Positions 15,401 to 20,907 of a DNA stretch of 23,260 nt are shown here, in pieces. This DNA comes from DASWHX01 sp036397995 (GTDB taxonomy: Bacteria; Bacteroidota; Bacteroidia; Cytophagales; Cyclobacteriaceae), in assembly GCA_036397995.1 (NCBI GenBank), contig DASWHX010000076.1, positions 1 through 23,260 of the forward strand, given 5' to 3'. The translations under genes were made by a program, and so were the position numbers. The notes under the pieces were generated by a model, which saw only the letters and a program-made list of their open reading frames with translations, had not been told where the DNA came from and searched no databases. The stretch's first letter is position 1. Each line of letters opens with the position of its first letter.

Positions 15401-15721
15401 GAAACAATACTGGTTGAGATAATCCTTTGCTCCCCATGCAATACCATAACCATGATCGGTAATTCCTGCTAACTGCGTGATGTTGCTTTCAATAGTCCAA
15501 TCGGCATTCTCATTGAATTCCGCGTTGTTAAAGAAAAACCTTCCGCTCGTTGTTTTATTCTCAAGTACATACGTGCCACCGGTAATTGCCGCATTATAAT
15601 CAGCCTGAGTTCCCACATACCAACCCTGAGCGTTAGCGTTAAAATCTTCCCGGTATATTTCCTGTGCTGATAAAGAGAAAGGAATTATCATTGCACAGAG
15701 AAGAATTTTCAGGTGTTTCAT
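12500..15721 (-). CDS. Secreted caspase-family (C14) protein with triple N-terminal repeat
   Basis: 1073 residues. A signal peptide (1-19, cut near SLSAQ) is followed by three repeats of about 175 residues at 22-199, 211-386 and 411-584. Each has a D/E-x-F-N-x-N start, a GYG(I/L)xWG block, a (F/L)GNK(I/L/A)G block and a final V-E-x-(I/F/L)-x-V strand, a layout expected of a concanavalin/LamG-like jelly roll. Two Ig-like modules follow at about 617-710 and 715-815, each opening I-x-W-x-I-P. The C-terminal caspase-like domain (about 831-1073) has His907 in FFAGHG and Cys959 in MDVCFGG, the catalytic dyad of the C14 family. Such prokaryotic caspases usually cleave after Arg or Lys, but specificity is not shown here. 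No C-terminal sorting domain is obvious. It appears to be a single-gene unit. Confidence 0.9.
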   Translation of the reverse strand: MKHLKILLCAMIIPFSLSAQEIYREDFNANAQGWYVGTQADYNAAITGGTYVLENKTTSGRFFFNNAEFNENADWTIESNITQLAGITDHGYGIAWGAKDYLNQYCFIATSGGSYMIYSYKDGQYSPIQSWSDAVQAINPPGFVNKFTIKKTGNKLAFFINDQMVFTSEYEKFLGNKIGVILNDRMKISVEDIKVSIHEQISYDLASLGTIFSDEFNDNSKGWLTTSTSAVAANITNGVYQLNHKRTEGQYFFTRELPLDSNEEFEITAGLRQQGGVDNYGYGIAWGGQDDANTYVFYITSSEYYRVYKFQNGSLTDLVQWTTAPGIIKPLGSTNQFKIRKSGKTYQFFLNGTLLTSIPAQPLFGNKAGFVLTNSMTVEVERFAISQSGSQSVTQQETKPLETVTTAGGGIFFDSFNNNQNLWSEEASSIHSSRIYSGNYTIEHKGQEGNYFFWKDLSLIGSDTWQIEVTMKQVNGEEYGYGLVWGAADRDNLLGYYITISGYARIWRIQNGQFTVLLDWAQSGSIGGMNTSNNLKIQKQNGALTFFVNNLQVHRMADQPLFGNKLGFVLTSRMTVEVEQLQVEGLPVAEAITQKTVIQKPIIAQTRQAEPEEPPAIRWQIPDQPVTTTQNRDYSVSLELNSKSPLQNVTLLLNNSVIPFPEAQALSGKSGIITLNGNIKLLPGNNDLKIISANRAGSATSQSRSIIYNQPSPPLITWLIPSQNFSTTSSGKMEIKAGVNSTSPVTNIQVLINDIPLADANRGFTVQKQENVIAGYDQVIQKNIELRQGDNLVKLIVESQNGSITTEVRTITFNSAFASGADMKEEIVGGRKDYAVLFATSNYDNWGDLINPVIDARAVARELENNYGFEVELVENPTTGQMMTTLKKYANKSYLDKDQLFIFFAGHGTFDETFGEGYVVGANSLLNDEAKTSYLSHSTLRTVINNIPSQHTLVVMDVCFGGTFDQLTARASHRGDNGVYSELSNTEFIQRKLQYKTRRYLTSGGKDYVPDGDPGKHSPFARKLLEALRSFGGGDSILTFGEVITFMERVVPQPRTAGFGDDEPGSEFLFIAK
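13970..15658 (-). repeat. Three tandem intragenic repeats in the caspase-family gene
   Basis: The DNA for the three 175-residue repeats spans 15658-15125, 15091-14564 and 14491-13970. Protein-level identity is clear at the block motifs, but the nucleotide sequences have diverged, so the duplications are old. Linkers of roughly 11-25 residues separate the copies. Confidence 0.85.
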
Positions 15722-15832
15722 CGCCTTCGGTTTAGAATAGTAAAATTAGCAAGTAGCGCAGAGAATTAAAAATGGCTTAAATGCTTGATTTCTACCTATT
15801 TGTACATTGAAAACCAAAAAGGTAACCTAGTT

Positions 15833-15890
15833 CTTTGCGGTAATGTGAAGGAAACTCCGCATGCGGCAATTACCTTACTGCCCCGCAAAG
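15833..15890 (-). terminator. Imperfect hairpin across the carboxypeptidase stop codon
   Basis: CTTTGC (15833-15838) pairs with GCAAAG (15885-15890), and GGTAAT (15839-15844) with ATTACC (15869-15874), a 12-bp stem with a 10-nt bulge that contains the stop codon. The loop holds the palindrome CCGCATGCGG (15857-15866). No uninterrupted T run follows on the minus strand, so it is only terminator-like. Confidence 0.4.
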
Positions 15891-18412
15891 AAAATAGCGT
15901 TTCCAAAAAGCATTTTCGCATTATACCAGAACGCCCTGAACAAGGGGTTGTCAACAAAGTATACAACTTGTCCCCTTCCCATACCTTCAACTCCGAAAGA
16001 AAGCGTATTTTCCAGATCGGGAAGTACTTTTGCTCCAACAAAACCAGCCATTCTGGATTCAGCAGAATTCTTAATCACCCCAACATTCCACCCTTCCTTT
16101 AAGAAAGCAAATCTGGATTCTGTGCCTTTCAAGGCATAGTAACGGCTGGAATACCCAAATGCCAGCGGATGAGTATTGTCCACTTCAATTTTAAAGATGG
16201 ACCCTGGGTTCGAATACGAAATTCCCTCTCTTTCCTGATCTTCATACCTGGCCAGAATTCTGTTCTCCTCATCTTTCTTATCTGCCTCTTCCGCCTTTTT
16301 CTTATCTTCATCTTTTACATATTTGCTCAAGGAAAAACCTTCCTTGTCAACAAAAGAATTCAGTGCTCTTTCAATCAGGATAAGTCTTCCTCCCCCTCGT
16401 ACCCAATCCCGGAGTTTACCCAGATAGCTATCATCAAAAAGTCTGTAGAAACCATTGGGAACTATCAGCACATCATAATTAGCTAAATCAACATTTTTGA
16501 GATAATCGGTGTCAAGAATTGTTACCGGATATTCAAGTTGTTGTTCAAAGTAATACCAGATTTCACCGAACGAAAGCGATGAAACTTGCTGGCCTGCTAC
16601 CACGGCAACGTTTGGAGTTTTTACAAAACCAACATGACTTGATCCGAAATCCCTGCCGGTATCAACATATCCTGTGGCTGCTTTTATGATTTCTTTTTTG
16701 AATCTGGATGATGATTCCTGTATGATGGCATCAAAGGATTTATTATGCTCGTTGTCCCATCGTAAAACTACTAGCGTACCTCTTTCGTATGATACACCAT
16801 TAAGCGCAAAGGGTGAGTCTGCCATTCGTACTTTTACTCCTTTCTTCATAATGTGTGCAGCCCATTGCAGATCTTTAAAGCTCTGGTATTTGCCGATATA
16901 TGCATACGGTTTATCTTCACCGGAAATTGGTGTAAAAGCCGGTGACTGAGGTGCAGATGCCGGATTAATCCTTTCAGCAACCGCGAAAGCATCCAAATCA
17001 TAAACGTAGGGAATCGACCAGGCGGTGATATCATAAGTAACCGAGTCGGAAAGTCTGGTGTCGGGTTCAAACAAAACTTTAACCATGTTCGACCGGGGTT
17101 GATACATGGAAATAACCAGGTCAGCGGCTTCCAGGGAAAAGTTTTCATCGCGCTTTGTATGGTAATTAAATCCTTTAGCCGTTCTGCGCGTACCGGCAAC
17201 ACCATGTGAAAGTCCCATTAGATCAAGCCAGTCTTTCAGCGCAGTAAGTTTGTCGGCGTTGTTGGTTGCTTTAACAACAAATGATTTGTATTGACCCGCC
17301 GGATTATTCCGGCTATTGTCAAAGTATTTTGTGAATTCATCAACCACCTTTTCCGCATTATTGGAGGTAGTTTCTACTGTAGAAATACCTGTTGTGTAAT
17401 GATGTTCAACCCGGTCGGCAAGTTTTACAGTATCATCATTTTCCATCCTTGCCGCTAAACCTGCCCTCCCGCTGCCGCCTTTCTCATAGGTCATCCCGAT
17501 AGCTCCATTGTAAGTTGGATAGGTATCTCCATAGCTGGGATAAAGCAGATCAAAAACTTCTTTTGTAAAATACAACCAGCCGTTCTTGTCGAAATATCTC
17601 GCATGATTTCTTCCCAGCATATCCTGGAATTGGCGCTGCCAGCCGGTTATAACCTCATGATAAGGTTCAACGGCCGGTGCAAAGTAATATGGATTGTTCA
17701 GCCCCTGCTCATGGAAGTCCACATGAACATGCGGCATCCATTGATTATATAATTTAATTCTACCTCTTGATTCTACCTGACTTTGCCAGGCCCAGTCCCT
17801 GTTCAAATCGAAAAGGTAATGATTTGCTCTTCCCCCCGGCCAGGGTTCATTATGTTCTTTGGAATCCAGATTGGGATTTGGAGTTGCGTTTCCATATTGG
17901 TTATAAAAGTTTGCATATCTATCTCTGCCATCTGGATTTATGCAGGGATCAATTATTACAACTGTATTTTTGAGCCAGGCCTGGGTTGTAGGATTCTGTG
18001 GGTTTGCCAGGTCATACAAAGTTTTCATAGTGGCTTCAGATGACGAAGATTCATTTCCGTGCACATTATAGCTTAGCCACACGATGGATATTTTACTCCC
18101 TTCCGGCGAGCCGGACACCAATCCGGTACGTTTTAAATTATCTTGCCGGATTTGTTCAAGATTGTTGAAATTTTCCTGATTACTCAGGATGGCCACAATA
18201 AGAGGACGACCCTCATTGGTTTCGCCATATTGTTCAATCTTCACATTTGGCCTGGAGTCGGCCACGTAATTAAAATATTCTACGATTCGATGATGACGGG
18301 TAAATTTGGTTCCTAATTCATAGCCCAGGAATTGATCCGGAGATCTAAGATTTTGAGAAAATGCAACAAAAGGTCCAAACAATGACAGGAGCAACAACAG
18401 ATTCTTTTTCAT
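15875..18412 (-). CDS. Exported M14-family zinc carboxypeptidase
   Basis: 845 residues. A signal peptide covers 1-19 (ending VAFSQ). The peptidase domain, about 25-340, has the zinc motif His118-x-x-Glu121 (NVHGNES), NPDGRDRY at 159-166 and a third ligand His, probably His234, in VDFHEQG. The M14 catalytic Glu is probably in MTYEKGGSG (about 320). After it comes a long C-terminal region with a Rossmann-like, glutamine-amidotransferase-type stretch (DVLIVPNGFYRL ... WVRGGGRLILIE), often seen in large Bacteroidota M14 proteins. It is a secreted or periplasmic metallopeptidase, probably for nutrient peptides. A Lys/Glu/Asp-rich insert near 710-735 is low complexity. It is expressed separately from its neighbours. 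Confidence 0.92.
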   Translation of the reverse strand: MKKNLLLLLSLFGPFVAFSQNLRSPDQFLGYELGTKFTRHHRIVEYFNYVADSRPNVKIEQYGETNEGRPLIVAILSNQENFNNLEQIRQDNLKRTGLVSGSPEGSKISIVWLSYNVHGNESSSSEATMKTLYDLANPQNPTTQAWLKNTVVIIDPCINPDGRDRYANFYNQYGNATPNPNLDSKEHNEPWPGGRANHYLFDLNRDWAWQSQVESRGRIKLYNQWMPHVHVDFHEQGLNNPYYFAPAVEPYHEVITGWQRQFQDMLGRNHARYFDKNGWLYFTKEVFDLLYPSYGDTYPTYNGAIGMTYEKGGSGRAGLAARMENDDTVKLADRVEHHYTTGISTVETTSNNAEKVVDEFTKYFDNSRNNPAGQYKSFVVKATNNADKLTALKDWLDLMGLSHGVAGTRRTAKGFNYHTKRDENFSLEAADLVISMYQPRSNMVKVLFEPDTRLSDSVTYDITAWSIPYVYDLDAFAVAERINPASAPQSPAFTPISGEDKPYAYIGKYQSFKDLQWAAHIMKKGVKVRMADSPFALNGVSYERGTLVVLRWDNEHNKSFDAIIQESSSRFKKEIIKAATGYVDTGRDFGSSHVGFVKTPNVAVVAGQQVSSLSFGEIWYYFEQQLEYPVTILDTDYLKNVDLANYDVLIVPNGFYRLFDDSYLGKLRDWVRGGGRLILIERALNSFVDKEGFSLSKYVKDEDKKKAEEADKKDEENRILARYEDQEREGISYSNPGSIFKIEVDNTHPLAFGYSSRYYALKGTESRFAFLKEGWNVGVIKNSAESRMAGFVGAKVLPDLENTLSFGVEGMGRGQVVYFVDNPLFRAFWYNAKMLFGNAIFFAGQ

Positions 18413-18488
18413 AATGAATAATTTAAGCCCGGCTAATTTACGTATTCGGTTAAAGTCAGCAAATCATTTAGTTAATAAGCGGTGAAAA

Positions 18489-18812
18489 TCAGGGAATCGC
18501 TACAAAAAGACCTTCTTCAGTGGTCTTTGTTTGATAAAGTAAAAGGTCCCGGCATCTTCCGGAACTTTCTTCTCCGGTAGATAAATCAAACCGGTAATTG
18601 TGCCATGGGCATATAATTTCGCCAAGATAGTTAATCATTCCTTTGTGTAATTGTTCTCCCAGGTGAGGACAGCTGTTCTCGCTGGCTTTAAAGGCATTCC
18701 CGAAGTTCGACAGACAAATTTTTGTTTCACCAATGATTACCAGCTTTGAGCTTCCGGATGGAATCACATTCCGCGCCTCTTCAATTGAACTGAAAATATT
18801 TATCCATCGCAT
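18489..18812 (-). CDS. Small cytosolic-type Rieske ferredoxin
   Basis: 107 residues, a single Rieske domain with Cys48-P-His50 and Cys68-P-W-His71 binding the [2Fe-2S] cluster. The disulphide cysteines of bc1-type Rieske proteins are missing, and there is no signal or anchor, so it resembles oxygenase-type ferredoxins or NirD-like proteins. It passes electrons to an unknown partner; no oxygenase or reductase gene is next to it. It starts 2 nt after the DUF6134 gene stops, so the two are almost surely cotranscribed. The pairing of a secreted protein and a cytosolic ferredoxin is odd and may reflect only gene order. Confidence 0.88.
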   Translation of the reverse strand: MRWINIFSSIEEARNVIPSGSSKLVIIGETKICLSNFGNAFKASENSCPHLGEQLHKGMINYLGEIICPWHNYRFDLSTGEESSGRCRDLLLYQTKTTEEGLFVAIP

Positions 18813-18814
18813 AA

Positions 18815-19396
18815 CTACTCTATGAGATGAAATGAAAAATTGGTAAGCAGGTTGTTTATTTCAACCTTAACACAGCGTCCGTTTTTATAAGTATAGGTAT
18901 TTATACGATCATCAGGTTTGGTGAGTACATAACTTCCGTTACCTTTGTGTTCAATCCTCAAATATCTTCCGTGCCTTTCAGAGAAAATTTTATTTAAGTC
19001 CTTAGGTTCCTGGAAATATAAAAGGCCCACCGTCGATTTTACAGGTTCATTCCAGGTGGTTCTCTTCCCATCGATTATCATTAAATATTCATCATTTAAC
19101 CACTCAACCAAAGCTGAGCCATCCACATCATCATTCATTGTGTTAATTAAACTTGATTTTATCAACTGGTCATTTTTGAAAAATGTCTCACCTGAATACC
19201 CGGTGGTGAAACTGAAAATCACTCTAAACCGGGATACGCTTCTTACGTTGTGATAATCTGTGGAATCTGTGAGTGCCCGCTTAATCAGAATATACCCTAT
19301 GGAATCTCCTTTCCAAACAATTGCGTATTCCAATTTTTGGGAGTAAGAAAATAATGGTATGGACAAAAACATGAATCCAACAATCAACTTCTTCAT
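18815..19396 (-). CDS. DUF6134 family secreted protein
   Basis: 193 residues with a signal peptide at 1-19 (ending LFSYSQ). The rest is a run of beta strands such as LEYAIVWKGDSIGYILIKR near the front and a repeated pattern of short strands to the end, as in DUF6134, a family without a known function. No catalytic residues stand out. The next gene, the small Rieske protein, follows 2 nt on. The upstream gap faces the divergent M20 gene; both starts lie in an 84-bp AT-rich stretch with no convincing complete promoter. Confidence 0.78.
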   Translation of the reverse strand: MKKLIVGFMFLSIPLFSYSQKLEYAIVWKGDSIGYILIKRALTDSTDYHNVRSVSRFRVIFSFTTGYSGETFFKNDQLIKSSLINTMNDDVDGSALVEWLNDEYLMIIDGKRTTWNEPVKSTVGLLYFQEPKDLNKIFSERHGRYLRIEHKGNGSYVLTKPDDRINTYTYKNGRCVKVEINNLLTNFSFHLIE

Positions 19397-19480
19397 ATTA
19401 CCAACTTAATAAAATTTTTGTTTAACTTTTGTCCGCTTTTAAAAGAAATATAATTTTCAAAATACTCTAAACAATTTATT

Positions 19481-20794
19481 ATGAAAAGAATTATACCTGT
19501 TTTTGTACTGACTGCTTTCTTTGGATTCAGCCTTCAGGCTCAAAACGAAAAATTAAAATCCCAGATTGACAAGAAAGCTGATGAACTGGAGACTAAAGTT
19601 ATTGAATGGCGAAGAGATATTCACCAAAATCCAGAACTATCAAATAGAGAGTTCAAAACGTCCGCTAAGGTTGTTGAACATTTAAAGTCGCTGGGAATTG
19701 AAGTTCAATCAGAAGTTGCCCATACCGGTGTTGTTGGTATTTTGAAGGGTGGCAGGCCCGGTCCGGTTGTTGCCTTACGCGCCGATATGGATGGCTTACC
19801 TGTTATTGAGCGGGCAGATATTCCCTTTGCTTCCAGAGTAAAGAGTACCTACAATGGGCAGGAAGTAGGAGTAATGCATGCCTGTGGTCATGATACGCAT
19901 GTGGCAATACTAATGGGCGTGGCAGAGATTCTTGCCGGGATGAAGAATGAGATTCCCGGAACTGTTAAATTCATTTTTCAGCCTGCTGAAGAGGGAGCGC
20001 CGCTCGGTGAAGAGGGCGGTGCTGAATTAATGGTAAAAGAAGGTGTTTTGAAAAACCCGGATGTGCAGGCCATCTTTGGTTTACATATTTCTTCAGGCTC
20101 GGAGATTAACACTATTTCTTACAAACCCGGAGCATCCCAGGCGAGTGCCAATAGTTACTCAATTGTGGTAAAGGGCAAGCAAACACACGGAGCCAGCCCA
20201 TGGACAGGTGTTGACCCTATCGTAGTTTCCGCACAGATAATCAACAGTATTCAAACTATTGTCAGCAGGAAAACTAATCTGATTAGGCAACCGGCGGTAG
20301 TAACTGTTGGATCCATTCATGGCGGGGTTCGTAATAACATAATTCCTGAGGAAGTGAAGATGGAAGGAACTATTCGTGCTTTGGATAATGAAATGCGTGA
20401 TCAGATTTTTGAAGACTTGAAAACCATGGCCACCAAGGTAGCCGAAAGTCAGGGTGCAACGGCGGTTGTAACTATTAACCATGGAGTGCCCATAACTTAC
20501 AACGATCCTTCGCTTACCGGGAAGATGTTGCCTACTTTGCTGCAAGCAGCCGGAAAAGAAAACGTACATCTACGCCCCGCCATTATGGGAGCTGAGGATT
20601 TCTCCTACTTCCAGGAGCAAATTCCCGGTTTTTATTTTGGTCTCGGTGGGATGACTCCCGGGAACGCCACCCCTTTTCCCCACCATACCCCAGACTTTTT
20701 TGTTGATGAAGGCGGCATGAAACTGGGGGTTAGAGCGTTGTCATATCTGGTTTTTGATTACTTAAGCAGCACGAAGATTGATGAGAAGAAATAG
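19481..20794 (+). CDS. Exported M20-family amidohydrolase/peptidase
   Basis: 437 residues. A signal peptide covers 1-20 (LQAQ). M20D marks: ALRADMDGLP at 98-107; Cys135 and His137 in MHACGHDTH at 132-140; Glu170-Glu171 in QPAEEG; and GAEDFSYF near 365. The first and last groups bind the two metal ions of the hippurate-hydrolase and N-acyl-amino-acid-hydrolase class. The likely reaction is release of an amino acid from an N-acyl conjugate or a small peptide, on the periplasmic side because of the signal. The start ATG has no RBS, common in the phylum. It is divergent from DUF6134 and convergent with the metalloprotease. Confidence 0.93.
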   Translation: MKRIIPVFVLTAFFGFSLQAQNEKLKSQIDKKADELETKVIEWRRDIHQNPELSNREFKTSAKVVEHLKSLGIEVQSEVAHTGVVGILKGGRPGPVVALRADMDGLPVIERADIPFASRVKSTYNGQEVGVMHACGHDTHVAILMGVAEILAGMKNEIPGTVKFIFQPAEEGAPLGEEGGAELMVKEGVLKNPDVQAIFGLHISSGSEINTISYKPGASQASANSYSIVVKGKQTHGASPWTGVDPIVVSAQIINSIQTIVSRKTNLIRQPAVVTVGSIHGGVRNNIIPEEVKMEGTIRALDNEMRDQIFEDLKTMATKVAESQGATAVVTINHGVPITYNDPSLTGKMLPTLLQAAGKENVHLRPAIMGAEDFSYFQEQIPGFYFGLGGMTPGNATPFPHHTPDFFVDEGGMKLGVRALSYLVFDYLSSTKIDEKK

Positions 20795-20795
20795 A

Positions 20796-20884
20796 TAGTT
20801 TGAAGAGGGTTGCGAATGTGGTGCGAGTGCGAGTGTTGGTTGTAAATGTGAGTGTGAGGTGAGAATGGGAAGACCCTTCAACTA
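20796..20884. repeat. Inverted repeat enclosing a low-complexity G/T-rich tract
   Basis: Between two convergent genes, 20796-20810 (TAGTTTGAAGAGGGT) pairs with 20873-20884 (ACCCTTCAACTA): 12 bp with two 1-nt bulges. The 62-nt loop is a G/T/A tract with only three C on the plus strand and degenerate GAGTG units. It may be a bidirectional terminator. Confidence 0.5.
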
Positions 20885-20907
20885 TTTTGAATACCTGCAT
20901 CTCATAT

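Noticed and set aside
15785..16139. Overlapping short frames around the M14 3' end on both strands
   Set aside because: They overlap the well-supported M14 coding region in other frames and have no motif or start signal.
20159..20569. 136-residue minus-strand frame
   Set aside because: It is fully antisense to the conserved part of the M20 gene.
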